From assembly GCF_016786325.1 (NCBI RefSeq), contig NZ_JADWYU010000085.1, forward strand, positions 37,235 through 101,234: a DNA stretch of 64,000 bases. Direction: 5' to 3'. The notes under the pieces were generated by a model. It had not been told where the DNA came from. It did not search any database and saw nothing but the letters and a program-made list of their open reading frames with translations. A program made the position numbers and the translations under genes. Source of the DNA: Frankia nepalensis. GTDB taxonomy: Bacteria > Actinomycetota > Actinomycetes > Frankiales > Frankiaceae. Numbering within the stretch: position 1 is the first letter of the stretch; every line of letters begins with the position of its first letter. Shown here one piece after another: positions 17,628 to 26,839 of this stretch.

Positions 17628-18928
17628 TCAAGAATTTTGCCCTTGCTCTTCAGCGAACAATCACACGCCATAAGATTGTCGTCACCTCCGTGGTCGCGGC
17701 CGTCCTCACCCTGACCCTCGTGCTCTGGGCCTCGGCCGCCGGGCTCTTCGGCGCCTCCGAGGCCGAAGAAGGCGCCCTCGCCAGCCGGACGTCCGGACTT
17801 CCCGTGTCGACGGCCACCCGTGATCAGCCCACGCCGTCCGGACCAGCCGCTGGGCCACAGACCCCGCCCGCTCCGGCGCTCGTCGCCCCCCAACCGGGCG
17901 GCCGGGCCGTGACCGTCACGGACGGCGGCGAGCTGGCGGACGCCCTGGCCGACGCCCGCCCCGGCGACGTCATCACCATGAAGGACGGCGTCTACACCGC
18001 CAAGGGCAGTTCCGTCACCATCGGCAAGCAGAACGCCGCCGCCAAGTTCAGGATCGGCGTATCCGGTACCGCCGAGAAGCCCATCATCCTGCAGGGATCC
18101 CGGCAGGCGATCATCGACGGCAAGCCCGGGGGCGACGGCACCGGGGGTGACTACGGCCTCCACGTCTTCAAGGCGAACCACTGGACAATCAGTGGCATCC
18201 GCATCACCAACCAGAAAAAGGGCCTGGTGCTCGACGGCTCGAGCCACAACGTCCTTGACGGCGTGATGGTCGACACCATCGGACAGGAAGCGGTGCACTT
18301 CCGCAGCGGGTCCAGCTACAACACGATCATGAACAGCTTCGTGACCAAGACGGGCTACAGCTCGCCCGGCTACGGCGAGGCCATCTACATAGGCAGCGAC
18401 GGCGGCAACTGGGAAAAGCTGTACATGGGCAGCGGCTCCGACCAGTCCGACCAGTCCGACCACAACCAGGTGCTCAACAACACGATCACCGAGTTCACCG
18501 GCGAAGGGCTGGACATCAAGGAGGCATCCTCGTTCAACCTGGTCAAGGGGAACTACTTCGACGGCGGCACGCTCGGCACCGACCCGGAGGAGCCGGGGGC
18601 GCCGCTCAAGCCGCAGAACTCGGCCGACTCCTGGGTCGACGTCAAGGGCGACAACAACACCATCACCGAAAACTCCGGCGTCAACGTGCCGCCGCTCGAC
18701 AAGAATTCAGCCGCCTTCCAGACGCATGTGCACGGCCCCGACGGCTACAATTCGGCGACCAACAACATCTTCACCAACAACAAGGTGCTCTCGGGTAGCG
18801 AGGGGTACCTCTTCTGGATCGACCCCAAGGGCAAGGGGAACGTCCTCTCCTGTAGCAACGTCGCGCAGAGCGGTGGACCAGGAAAGGGGTTCTCGAACCT
18901 GGGCGGGTGCAAAGAGACCGGCAACTGA
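17624..18928 (+). CDS. Secreted right-handed parallel beta-helix protein (pectate-lyase-like)
   Basis: A 434-residue protein with an N-terminal membrane helix at about residues 20-42 (uncleaved anchor or signal), a Pro/Ala linker, then a beta-helix domain. Short Asn-rich coils such as WTISGIRITNQ, HNVLDGVMVD, NQVLNNTITEF and NTITENSGVN are typical of pectate/alginate-lyase-like folds. One loop contains three SDQ-type repeats from a 9-bp tandem duplication near 18440. Lyase or binding activity on a polysaccharide is likely, but no catalytic triad is recognised with confidence. GTG 17624 overlaps the preceding micro-ORF. Placed just after the synthase/hydrolase genes, it probably belongs to the same polysaccharide system. 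Confidence 0.82.
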   Translation: MIKNFALALQRTITRHKIVVTSVVAAVLTLTLVLWASAAGLFGASEAEEGALASRTSGLPVSTATRDQPTPSGPAAGPQTPPAPALVAPQPGGRAVTVTDGGELADALADARPGDVITMKDGVYTAKGSSVTIGKQNAAAKFRIGVSGTAEKPIILQGSRQAIIDGKPGGDGTGGDYGLHVFKANHWTISGIRITNQKKGLVLDGSSHNVLDGVMVDTIGQEAVHFRSGSSYNTIMNSFVTKTGYSSPGYGEAIYIGSDGGNWEKLYMGSGSDQSDQSDHNQVLNNTITEFTGEGLDIKEASSFNLVKGNYFDGGTLGTDPEEPGAPLKPQNSADSWVDVKGDNNTITENSGVNVPPLDKNSAAFQTHVHGPDGYNSATNNIFTNNKVLSGSEGYLFWIDPKGKGNVLSCSNVAQSGGPGKGFSNLGGCKETGN

Positions 18929-18983
18929 GACCCCAGCCAGACCACCCGTAGTCGTCTGGATTCGGTGGACTGGGACCGGATGG

Positions 18984-19016
18984 CCGGACCGGCGCCGCGG
19001 CGGCGCGCCGGTCCGG
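18984..19016 (+). terminator. Perfect 12-bp hairpin downstream of the beta-helix gene
   Basis: CCGGACCGGCGC (18984-18995) pairs perfectly with GCGCCGGTCCGG (19005-19016) around a 9-base loop, 55 bases after the stop. It probably ends the polysaccharide transcription unit. Confidence 0.6.
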
Positions 19017-19137
19017 CGCGCGGGGCCATGTCCCAACACGCCCAGGAGCGGGGCATGGTCCAGCGTGCTAGGAGCATCGGGGCCACGGCCGAGGTGATGA
19101 TCGGTTCGCCGCGCGGCCGCGCGGGTAGCAGCGTCCC

Positions 19138-20187
19138 GTGACGACCGTTTCGCCAGCCTCCCCGACGGGTCCGGTCGCCTTCGTGCTTGGTGGCGGCGGC
19201 GTGCTCGGCGCCGCCGAGGTCGGCATGCTCGGCGCGCTGCTGGAGGCCGGTTGCCGGCCCGATCTGGTCGTCGGGACGTCGGTCGGGGCCATCAACGGTG
19301 CCGCGGTCGCCGCCGATCCCACGGCCGGGGCCATCGAGAAGCTGGCGGAGCTGTGGTCCGACCTCGGCAGCTCCGACGTGTTCGCGGGCGGTCCGGCGAA
19401 GCGTCTGGCGACGGTCGTCCAGCACGGCTATCTGCATTCGAACGCACCGCTGCGGCGGATGCTGCAGGCACATCTCGCGGCCACGTTCGAGGAACTGCCG
19501 GTGCGCTTCCAGTGCGTGGCCGCCAGCATCGAGCGGGCGTCCGCGCGCTGGTTCGCCCAGGGGCCGCTGGTCGACGCGGTCCTGGCATCCTGCGCCGTTC
19601 CCGCCCTGCTCCCGCCGGTGAAGATCGGTGGCGAGCACTACGTGGACGGCGGTCTCGTCGAGAGCACCCCGGTGGGCCGGGCGGTGGCCCTCGGCGCGCG
19701 GACGGTGTACGTGCTGCACGTCGGACGGATCGAGCGGCCGCTGCGCCCGGGCCGCTGGCCATGGGAGGCAGGGCTGGTCGCCTTCGAGATCGCCCGGCGC
19801 CGCGGCTTCGCCGACGCCATGGCTGCCCTGCCCGAAGGGGTGACGGTGCACGTTCTCCCGGTCGGCGACGGCAACGACACGCCGTTGCTCGGCCTGCGCT
19901 ACCGGTCCCCCTCCGGGGTGCGCCGCAGGATCGAGCGGGCCCGTCAGGCGACCGCCGAGTACCTCGAACGGGCCCCGACGGGCGCCCCAAACGGCCCACC
20001 GGCCCCGCAGTCACCCGTCAGCCCGGCCGCCGACGCCAGCGAGTCCAACGGCAGCGAGTCCAACGGCAGCCGGGCTGACGCCGGCGGGGCCGGGGGAACC
20101 ACTGGGAGGGCGAGCACCACCGCGACCGCCAGGTCCGCTGGACCGGGCGGGCCGGGCGGGCCGGGCGGGCCGGGCGGCACCAGGTGA
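19138..20187 (+). CDS. Patatin-like phospholipase
   Basis: A 349-residue lipid acyl hydrolase. It shows the glycine-rich oxyanion motif VLGGGGVLG (about 16-24), the nucleophile elbow GTSVG (46-50, Ser48) and the second catalytic element DGG (170-172), which together define a Ser-Asp dyad. The last 80 residues are low-complexity, built from short tandem DNA repeats (two 15-bp GAGTCCAACGGCAGC units near 20040, then GGGCCGGGC units near 20150). GTG 19138 is the first plausible start. Its stop overlaps the next gene's GTG, so hydrolase and acyltransferase are made together and may remodel membrane lipids. Confidence 0.9.
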   Translation: MTTVSPASPTGPVAFVLGGGGVLGAAEVGMLGALLEAGCRPDLVVGTSVGAINGAAVAADPTAGAIEKLAELWSDLGSSDVFAGGPAKRLATVVQHGYLHSNAPLRRMLQAHLAATFEELPVRFQCVAASIERASARWFAQGPLVDAVLASCAVPALLPPVKIGGEHYVDGGLVESTPVGRAVALGARTVYVLHVGRIERPLRPGRWPWEAGLVAFEIARRRGFADAMAALPEGVTVHVLPVGDGNDTPLLGLRYRSPSGVRRRIERARQATAEYLERAPTGAPNGPPAPQSPVSPAADASESNGSESNGSRADAGGAGGTTGRASTTATARSAGPGGPGGPGGPGGTR

Positions 20188-21200
20188 AGGTGCCGCCCCG
20201 CGCCGTCCGTCGCCTGGTCGTCGACCCGCTGTTCGTCCCGGTCGCGGTCGCGGTGGTGGCCCTCGGCGTCGCGGTGACGCTGGTGGGACTGGCCAGCGCG
20301 CCGGTCGACCGGCGGCTACGACTGAGCCGGGTGGCCACGCTCGCCGCGACCTACCTCCTCGCGGAAGTCGCCGTGATCGTCACCGGATTCGGGCTGTGGC
20401 TGATCCGGCCGCTGATGCGGTCGCGGTGGGAACAGGCGCATCTCGCGCTGCTGCGCGCGACGCTGGGGCTGCTCAGGACGGCGGCCGGCCGACTGCTGCG
20501 GTTCCGGCTGACCGTGCAGGAGCCGCCCACGGGGCCGTTCGAGCACGGTGCCCGCCCCGTGCTGGTGGCCAGCCGGCATGCCGGTGCCGGAGACTCGTTC
20601 GCGCTCGTCGACCTGGTTCTCAACCACTACCGGCGCGCCCCACGGGTCGTCGGCCTGGCCAGCCTCCAGCTCGACCCGGGGATCGACATCCTGCTCGGCC
20701 GGCTCGGAGCCTGCTTCCTGCGCACCAACGGCGCCGACGCGACGGCTGTGGCCCGGGTGAACGCGCTCGCGTCGCGGCTGACCGGCCGGGACGCCCTGGT
20801 CATCTTCCCGGAGGGCGCGAACTTCACGGCCCGGCGCCGCCGCCGTCTGATCGTCAGCCTGCGCCGCCGGGGGCACAGCGCACGGGCCGAGGTCGCCGAG
20901 GATCTCACCCATGTGCTCCCCCCGCGGCCCGCCGGGCTGCTCGCCGCGCTGGACGCGGGCACCGTCGCCGGCACGGTCGTGGTCGCCCACACAGGCCTGG
21001 ACCATCTGGTCACCCCGGGCCTGGTCTGGCGGGCTCTGCCGCTGGCGGCGCCGATGAAGGTGCGCTGGTGGTGGTTCCCGGCCGACGAACTGCCCGCGAC
21101 GGGCACGGAGCGCGCGGACTGGCTGACCATGCAGTGGGCCGTGGTGGACGCCTGGATCGACGCCCGCCACCCCACCGGCCCGCTGTCGCCCCAGGACTGA
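20184..21200 (+). CDS. PlsC-like 1-acyl-glycerol-3-phosphate acyltransferase
   Basis: A 338-residue membrane acyltransferase. Two N-terminal helices are followed by the PlsC domain: the HX4D motif HAGAGD at about 132-137 and the FPEG motif at 208-211 that binds the glycerophosphate. Expected to acylate lysophospholipid or a related acceptor at the inner membrane face. GTG 20184 overlaps the patatin stop, making a two-gene operon that could run a deacylation/reacylation cycle. The C-terminal region (WRALPLAAPMKVRWWWFP) is typical of actinobacterial members. The specific substrate is unknown. Confidence 0.87.
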   Translation: MKVPPRAVRRLVVDPLFVPVAVAVVALGVAVTLVGLASAPVDRRLRLSRVATLAATYLLAEVAVIVTGFGLWLIRPLMRSRWEQAHLALLRATLGLLRTAAGRLLRFRLTVQEPPTGPFEHGARPVLVASRHAGAGDSFALVDLVLNHYRRAPRVVGLASLQLDPGIDILLGRLGACFLRTNGADATAVARVNALASRLTGRDALVIFPEGANFTARRRRRLIVSLRRRGHSARAEVAEDLTHVLPPRPAGLLAALDAGTVAGTVVVAHTGLDHLVTPGLVWRALPLAAPMKVRWWWFPADELPATGTERADWLTMQWAVVDAWIDARHPTGPLSPQD

Positions 21201-21440
21201 CGACGAGATCCACGCGGGGGCGCCGCTCGCGATCCAGCTCGTCTTCGTCAGCCCCGTACTCGCGGGCATGGTCCCGTCTCGGCCCACCACCGAACAATGC
21301 CTCGGCGTCTCACGCCACTGGCCAGGCTGTCGCGCCCACGGTGGCCGGTGCCAATCGTCACGCCGCCACCGCCGACAATCGTTCACCTAACGCATATCGG
21401 CCCGCGCTCGCTGGCAGTGGCAGTGGCGGTGGCAGTGGCG

Positions 21441-22688
21441 TCAGTGCAGCGTCGACCCGCTGACCGACGGGCTGCCCGAGCCGAGGAAGAAGATGCCCGG
21501 GTAGCCCCGGGTCTCGAAACCTTCGCTTGGGTTGTTCCGCAGCGTCGACCCCTCGATCGTGAGAGTTCCGGAGCGGTCGTTACTGACGAAGAAGACCGCG
21601 CCGCCGCCCTCGGCGGCGCGGTTGTCCTCGACCACGCTGCCCGCGATCCGGACACGGAACAGGTTGCCGTCGGTGTAGATCGCGCCGCCGCTGCCTCCGC
21701 CCGGCGCGTCGGCGCGGGCCGGGTTCGCGCCGTACCCGATGGCCTCGTTGTCCCGGAACACGCTGTTCAGCACCGTCCAGGAGACGCCGATGCTGCTCAG
21801 CGCGCCGCCGTTGGAGCAGGATCCGCCGACGAAGGTGCTGGATACCACGTAGACAGGGCGGTCCTGGAACTGGTCCAGCACCCGGACCGCCGCTCCGCCG
21901 AGGTCGGGGCCGGTCGGGTCGCACCGGTTGTCGGTGAACAGCGAGTTCACGATCTTCAGCTGTCCGCCGCGAACGAAGATCGCTCCCCCGCCCCCGCCGG
22001 CGGCGTGGTCGCCGGTCGAGTCGCCGCCGGTGAATGTCAGGTTCTGCACGGTGAGGCTCGGGTGGTCCTGGTCGTCGCAGTGCGAGGTGGTCCACCCCTG
22101 GGCCTGGTCGCAGGTGTTCATGTAGAGGATGCGGTGCCGGCCACCGCCGCTGAGCGTGACCAGGCCCGCGCCGTCGAGGACGACCCGCGGGTTGGCCGCG
22201 TTCACGACCTTGGCGGTCGTGGTCAGGGTGATCGTGACCGGGGCGGGCCCGCAGTCGAAGGTGATGACCCCGCCGGCGGCGACGGCCGCCACCACCGCGT
22301 CGGAGGTGCAACTGGCCGGTCTTCCGTCGCCGATGACCCGGGTCGGGTGGGAGGTGTCGACAGCGGCCGCCTCTGCCGGGACGGCGGCCGTCCCGGTGGG
22401 GTTTCCGGCGAGCGGTCCGCCAGGAGCCGGTCCGCGGGTCGGGCCGGGCGCGGGGGCTGTCGAGAGCTGGGTCGCCGACGCGGCCGGCGGGGAACTCGGC
22501 GAGGCGCTCGGTGAGGTGGGCTGGGCCGTGGCGGCGGTCAGGCCTCGTGTCGGGCGAACCGACGAGGTGGCCGTCGAGCCCGCGACGGCGTCACCCGCGC
22601 CAGAGGCGCCCGCGCAGCCGGCCAGGAGGCAGACCAGAGCGAGGACCGACGCCACGGGCGTCCGTGACCTGCCTGCCTTCGCGCGCAT
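21441..22688 (-). CDS. Beta-helix repeat lipoprotein
   Basis: A 415-residue lipoprotein: the signal peptide ends in a lipobox at VCLLAGC (Cys24). A Ser/Thr/Pro-rich linker runs to about residue 110, and the rest is a right-handed parallel beta-helix with repeated GGAI-type turns (GGGGGAIFVRGG, GGAIYTDGN, GGGAVFFVSN) and Cys pairs. This resembles chlamydial polymorphic-protein-like repeats and polysaccharide-binding beta-helices. Probably displayed on the outer face of the membrane for adhesion or glycan binding. ATG 22688 starts the clear signal peptide. A GGCAGT simple repeat (about 21414-21440) abuts the 3' end. No catalytic residues are recognised. Confidence 0.8.
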   Translation of the reverse strand: MRAKAGRSRTPVASVLALVCLLAGCAGASGAGDAVAGSTATSSVRPTRGLTAATAQPTSPSASPSSPPAASATQLSTAPAPGPTRGPAPGGPLAGNPTGTAAVPAEAAAVDTSHPTRVIGDGRPASCTSDAVVAAVAAGGVITFDCGPAPVTITLTTTAKVVNAANPRVVLDGAGLVTLSGGGRHRILYMNTCDQAQGWTTSHCDDQDHPSLTVQNLTFTGGDSTGDHAAGGGGGAIFVRGGQLKIVNSLFTDNRCDPTGPDLGGAAVRVLDQFQDRPVYVVSSTFVGGSCSNGGALSSIGVSWTVLNSVFRDNEAIGYGANPARADAPGGGSGGAIYTDGNLFRVRIAGSVVEDNRAAEGGGAVFFVSNDRSGTLTIEGSTLRNNPSEGFETRGYPGIFFLGSGSPSVSGSTLH

Positions 22689-23127
22689 GCGACGAACGGT
22701 AGTCCGGCGAACGGGACTTTTCGTAGACCGCCTGGATCAACATCCACACCACCGCGAGGTTGAGGTCGCGTTTCTGCGGCGTGCCGAAAGTCGATTCGCG
22801 CGGTGGGCCGCCTGCCCAGCACGGGTCAGGTCCATCGTCGGCGGGCCAGTCGGCGGTGCCAGTCCAAATGATCCTCTCTGGACAGAGAACACTGAGACCA
22901 CAATTCGCCATTGACATGGTTGTCAGGTCGAGGCCGCACGCCGCCTACCCGCATTTGACGGGCTGATCGCGCGGTCTAGGGCGGGACTGCCGGACAGGGA
23001 CGGCGTAAGATGACGCCGCTGGGAAACAGCCAGCCCGGGCCGGGGTTGCCGCGTGTCAGCGTCGCGACCTCACGAGCTTCAGGCTCAGTGCCGGGCACGT
23101 CGGTGATCTCTCCTGTAGAGGCACCCC
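22689..23127. other. Divergent intergenic region
   Basis: 439 bp without a supported gene. It holds a spaced palindrome TGACA-TGGT-TGTCA (22912-22925) and, nearer the next gene, a small hairpin GGCGT-AAGATG-ACGCC at about 23002-23017. No known riboswitch is recognised. Confidence 0.4.
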
Positions 23128-23355
23128 ATGTCCGTTGAGAACGGCTCTACCTCCACGCGGCCCGCACCCGTGCTCGGTAGCCAATACGGCACCTGCGGCG
23201 GCAAGTCCGCGTTCGCCAGGGAGACCAGCCCCGGTAGCTGGCAGGTCAAGGTGCATGATCCCAGCAATCCACGCGCCGGCCACGACGGTTGGGTGATGAT
23301 CGGCTCCGGTTGGCCGACGTTGTCGGAGGCATCCGCCGCCACCGGCCTGTCCTGA
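23128..23355 (+). CDS. Small hypothetical protein
   Basis: A 75-residue protein of unknown family. Its central WQVKVHDPSNPRAGHDGWVMIG suggests a small globular domain. ATG 23128 follows AGAGG by six bases. It lies 12 bp before the GAF-PP2C gene and is probably co-transcribed with it, so it may be part of the same signalling unit. No signal peptide or membrane helix is seen. Confidence 0.6.
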   Translation: MSVENGSTSTRPAPVLGSQYGTCGGKSAFARETSPGSWQVKVHDPSNPRAGHDGWVMIGSGWPTLSEASAATGLS

Positions 23356-23367
23356 GCCCGCGCCGCG

Positions 23368-24873
23368 ATGTCCGACAACGGCGCCGACGCGAAGGTGGCG
23401 AGTGGGGCGGTCGACCGGTCCGGATCACGCGCGGCGCGGCGGACAGACGGCTCATGCGATCGCGATCGCGCGTGGGTAGCGCCCGACGTCGATGAGCAGC
23501 TCTCGCACCGGTTGCCGGTCGTGCCGACACAGTTGCCCAGGATGCCGCCGGCTCCCGTGCTGGACGAGGACCGCCCGTTCGAGCGGCTCACGGCGCTGGC
23601 GAGGATCGTGCTGGCCGTGCCGGTCGCGTTCGTCGCGCCGGCAGGTGAGTCCGGTGCGGGGTTGCCGGACGCCCCCCGTGGGCCCTCCTGGGCATCGGAT
23701 CTCGCGCCCGACACCCTGGCCCACGCTCTGCGTGAGATCCTGGCCGGCGGCGCCCCTCTGACGGTGAACAACGTCCAAACCGACCCGAGCACCCGCGACG
23801 ACCCGCGCCTCGGCGCCACGGGCGTTGCCGCGTGGACGTGCGCCGGCGTCGACGGTCCGGCCGGCGAAACACTCGCGCTGTTCTGTGTGCTGGACACGGC
23901 CGCGCGCAGGTGGACGGAGCACGACCTGGAGATCCTCGGAGGTCTGGCGCGGGTCGCGGCGGGCGAACTGGGATGGCGCGAGGACACCGCCCGCGCGGGC
24001 CGCGCGGCAGAGCGGCTCAGAGCGCCCACGGCCCAGGAGCCGGCCCCGCGCATGGGCCTGCTGCTCCCGCGGACGTCCGGCGTCCCGGGGATGCAGGTCG
24101 CCGCGCGCGGTCTCCCGGCAGTTGACGGCCTGAGGGCGCTCGGCGACTTCTACGACGTGTTCCCGGTGTGGTCGCGCGGTGGCACCGCCTCCAGGCCCTG
24201 CGCGGACCGAGTACACGTGCGGCGTGAGTCCAAAGCGGACCGGTGGGACGTCGTGATCGGAGACGTCAGCGGCCACGGCCCGGAAGCCGCGGTGGTCGCG
24301 GCGTTGGCACGCCGCATGATCCGCGCCGTCGCGATGACCGAGAAGACTCCGGCTGGGGTGCTCGACCGCCTCAATACCGCGCTTCTGGCCCGGAGTCTCG
24401 GCAGCGAGCGTTTCCTCACCGCCACCTACGTCATGCTGTTTCCCGACCCAGGCGGAGTCCGCGCACTCCTCGCGTCGGCGGGGCATATGCCCGCGCTACT
24501 GAGGACCTCCGCCGGTTCGGTGCGCGCCATCGGGTATCACGGACTGCCTTTGGGTTTGTTCGACGAGTCCGGTCTGAAGAACGTACGAGTGCTCCTTCGG
24601 CCGGGAGACACGTTGCTTCTCTACACCGACGGTGTCACCGAAGCCCGACAGGGCCGTGAACAGTACGGCGAGGAACGCCTCCGGGCTCTCCTCGCCGCGG
24701 TGGGACAGCTCAGCGCGCACGACCTCGTGGACGCCGTCGAGGAGGATGTGCTCGCCTTCGCCGGTGGTTCCCATGCCGATGACATCGCCGTTCTCGCCCT
24801 GCGCTCCACCGACGTGGCCGACCAGATTCGACAGGACTGTCCCGCGCCCCCGGTCGGGAGCACGTCTGGCTGA
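23368..24873 (+). CDS. GAF domain-SpoIIE/PP2C-type protein phosphatase
   Basis: A 501-residue regulatory phosphatase. Residues about 70-200 form a GAF-like sensor (LTALARIVLAVPVAFV ... ALFCVLDTAARRWTEHDLEIL). Residues 250-490 form a SpoIIE-type PP2C domain with GDFYDVF, IGDVSGHGPEAA, SAGHMPALL, LYTDGVTEAR and HADDIAVLAL, carrying the metal-binding aspartates. Such proteins dephosphorylate anti-sigma-factor antagonists (STAS proteins) in partner-switching stress pathways. A STAS protein is encoded 3 kb downstream (28027), a plausible but unproven substrate. ATG 23368 lies 12 bp after the small upstream gene. Confidence 0.92.
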   Translation: MSDNGADAKVASGAVDRSGSRAARRTDGSCDRDRAWVAPDVDEQLSHRLPVVPTQLPRMPPAPVLDEDRPFERLTALARIVLAVPVAFVAPAGESGAGLPDAPRGPSWASDLAPDTLAHALREILAGGAPLTVNNVQTDPSTRDDPRLGATGVAAWTCAGVDGPAGETLALFCVLDTAARRWTEHDLEILGGLARVAAGELGWREDTARAGRAAERLRAPTAQEPAPRMGLLLPRTSGVPGMQVAARGLPAVDGLRALGDFYDVFPVWSRGGTASRPCADRVHVRRESKADRWDVVIGDVSGHGPEAAVVAALARRMIRAVAMTEKTPAGVLDRLNTALLARSLGSERFLTATYVMLFPDPGGVRALLASAGHMPALLRTSAGSVRAIGYHGLPLGLFDESGLKNVRVLLRPGDTLLLYTDGVTEARQGREQYGEERLRALLAAVGQLSAHDLVDAVEEDVLAFAGGSHADDIAVLALRSTDVADQIRQDCPAPPVGSTSG

Positions 24874-25014
24874 GTGTGACGGCCTGTGGCCTGTGTGAGG
24901 CCCCTCGCCGGCCGATCGGTGTTCGGGCGGAGACGGCAGCGTGTGGGCTCGCCTTCTCCGACCGGATCGCTTGCCCTGCGTCACCTCATCCGATTCCGGT
25001 GGCCGGGGTCGGCG

Positions 25015-25698
25015 CTAAGGGTCTCGCGGCGACCGGGTGGGCAGCTCCCCGCCGGGTCCGTGTGCGCGCGCTGGGCGCCCGTCGCCGGCGCCCAGGTCTG
25101 TCCAGCTCGGCCTGTCCAACTCGGCGAGGATCACGTCGGCCGCGGTGGGCCGGTCGATGCCGGTGTCGGTGGCCAGCATCTCGAGGCGCTGACGCGCCTG
25201 CTCGGGAGTGTCGCCTTGGCCGATCAGCACGCCGATGGCCTGGTCGATCGTTGACAGGATCTTCAGCCCGCTGGGCGCCGCCGGATCGTGGGGCACCGCG
25301 AGGTCCTCGTCGAGTACGAATCCGATGGCGCCGAGGCCGCCGCCGTCGCCGGCCAGCCAGCTCAGGTCGGTCGCGAGGCCGAGGAATGCTCCGGGAGCCG
25401 CGGCAAAGAGGATCAGGGAGATCGTGGCCGCCGGATCTTCGGGCGCGGGGACGTCCGGTGGAAGCGACATCCTCAGCGAGGAACGGATGTCTTCGGGCTC
25501 GGTATCCTCCTCGAGCGCGGTGAAAGTGAGGCGGCGCCCGGCAACAGAGAGTATGACCGAGAGCCCGAGGTAGGAGCGCACGGCGATCTTGGTGTCAGCG
25601 GCGATTTTTCGCAGGGTTTGCGAGATATCCGCACCGGGCTCGTCCAGTGATTCGGTGAGAGCGGCAAGATCCGCGGCTAAGGCAGTGGAAATATCCAC
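25015..25698 (-). CDS. ANTAR-domain response regulator
   Basis: A roughly 227-residue protein with an N-terminal sensory region (about 1-150, no clear named domain) and a C-terminal ANTAR domain (ILSTIDQAIGVLIG ... TPEQARQRLEMLATDTG ... TAADVILAEL). ANTAR domains bind dual-hexaloop RNA and act as transcription antiterminators. The start GTG 25698 is chosen over an upstream ATG at 25785 because the extra residues are basic and unconserved; no good ribosome-binding site is seen for either. It is read in the same direction as a second ANTAR protein just upstream and converges on the PP2C gene. Confidence 0.8.
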   Translation of the reverse strand: MDISTALAADLAALTESLDEPGADISQTLRKIAADTKIAVRSYLGLSVILSVAGRRLTFTALEEDTEPEDIRSSLRMSLPPDVPAPEDPAATISLILFAAAPGAFLGLATDLSWLAGDGGGLGAIGFVLDEDLAVPHDPAAPSGLKILSTIDQAIGVLIGQGDTPEQARQRLEMLATDTGIDRPTAADVILAELDRPSWTDLGAGDGRPARAHGPGGELPTRSPRDP

Positions 25699-25820
25699 AG
25701 CGTGGTTACTCCGAAGCGGCGTCCCCGAACGCCTTTTTTCGGCCACAAAGCCGAGTACCGCGGGTCGCGGTGCTTGGTGGGGCACCAGACACGAGTCAGG
25801 GCCCCGGATCCTGGGGTGCC

Positions 25821-25854
25821 GTCTTTCAGGCTACTCGGTCTTTCAGGCTACTCG
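25821..25854. repeat. Perfect 17-bp tandem duplication
   Basis: Two adjacent identical copies of GTCTTTCAGGCTACTCG lie in the 196-bp gap between the two ANTAR genes. Confidence 0.9.
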
Positions 25855-25894
25855 GTCGAGCCAGCCGCGCGGCCGCGGCGGACCGACGGCCGAG

Positions 25895-26695
25895 CTACGT
25901 CTCGCGGTTGCGGGCTCGGGCGCGGCGGACCGCCTCGTCGACAATGCGCTGGGCGACGGCGGCGAGTTTGACATTCTCGCGCTGGCTGATCGCGCGCAGC
26001 CGCGCGAACGCCTCCTCCGCGGTCCCGCCGGTGCGGCCACGCAGCAGCCCGATCGCCTGATCGATGATCGGCCTGCTTGACAGGGCGGTCTGCAGCTGGA
26101 TCGTGAGGTTCAGCGCCTGGGCCAGCACCTGGGCGTTGTGTACCGCGACCGCGGCCGGGGCCGAGAACAGCTCGCCGAGTTCGGCGGCGTGGTCGTCGAA
26201 GACGTCCTTGCCACGGGCGTAGACGTTGATCGCGCCAACCACCTGATCGGGTAGCAGCAACGGCAGTGACAACACGCTGTGCACACCGAGGCGGCCGACC
26301 CGAGGGCCGAAACGGGGCCACTGCCGTTCACCGCCCAGTGATCCCGAACGGACCGTGCGCCGGTCAAGGGTGGCGGTGATACAGGGACCTTCGTTGAGGA
26401 CGGCATACTGGATTTCGTCGATGTCCCGAACAAACGGCGCACTGGCTGCCAGAGCCTCGATCCGGTTGTCATCCCGGTCGAGGCACAGCAACGTCACCCC
26501 GGCGCCGTCGGCGCCGGGAATCGCCTGGGCGGCGAAGCTCGCCACCCGGGTCAGCAACTCCTGAAGGTCCAGGGAACCGGATACCAGACCAGCGAGACCG
26601 GATAGACCCGCCCGCAGGTCGAGGGCATCCGCCCGCGCCTGCTCGGAACTCAGCCCCGGCGTCAGCCTGGCGATGTCCTCGTCGAACTCGGTCAT
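25895..26695 (-). CDS. GAF-ANTAR transcription antiterminator
   Basis: A 266-residue protein. A GAF sensor domain (about 40-190; FAAQAIPGADGAGVTLL, LPLLLPDQVVGAINVYA) is followed by an ANTAR domain (about 205-260; LSSRPIIDQAIGLLRGRTGG, EEAFARLRAISQRENVKLAA). It is expected to sense a small ligand and bind RNA to prevent termination at target transcripts. ATG 26695 is preferred to an in-frame ATG 45 bases upstream because the GAF-ANTAR family usually begins near here. It may be co-transcribed with the second ANTAR gene, with the 17-bp duplication between them. Confidence 0.88.
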   Translation of the reverse strand: MTEFDEDIARLTPGLSSEQARADALDLRAGLSGLAGLVSGSLDLQELLTRVASFAAQAIPGADGAGVTLLCLDRDDNRIEALAASAPFVRDIDEIQYAVLNEGPCITATLDRRTVRSGSLGGERQWPRFGPRVGRLGVHSVLSLPLLLPDQVVGAINVYARGKDVFDDHAAELGELFSAPAAVAVHNAQVLAQALNLTIQLQTALSSRPIIDQAIGLLRGRTGGTAEEAFARLRAISQRENVKLAAVAQRIVDEAVRRARARNRET

Positions 26696-26839
26696 GGTCG
26701 CGTCACCAGCATGCGTTGCCCTCAGGTTCGTGCCGAACATGACATTTCGGGACCTGCGTGGCGCTGGACTGACGATCGCTTTTCGCGGGCGGGCGCATAC
26801 CGGCCCCCACCGGGTGTCAGCGGGCGGGGAGATCGGTGG

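Noticed and set aside
20038..20175. Short repeats in the patatin gene tail as a regulatory element
   Set aside because: They are in-frame coding repeats making a disordered tail, better explained by slippage.
22940..23127. A possible riboswitch before the small gene at 23128
   Set aside because: Only one short hairpin is seen and no class-specific conserved core could be matched by eye.
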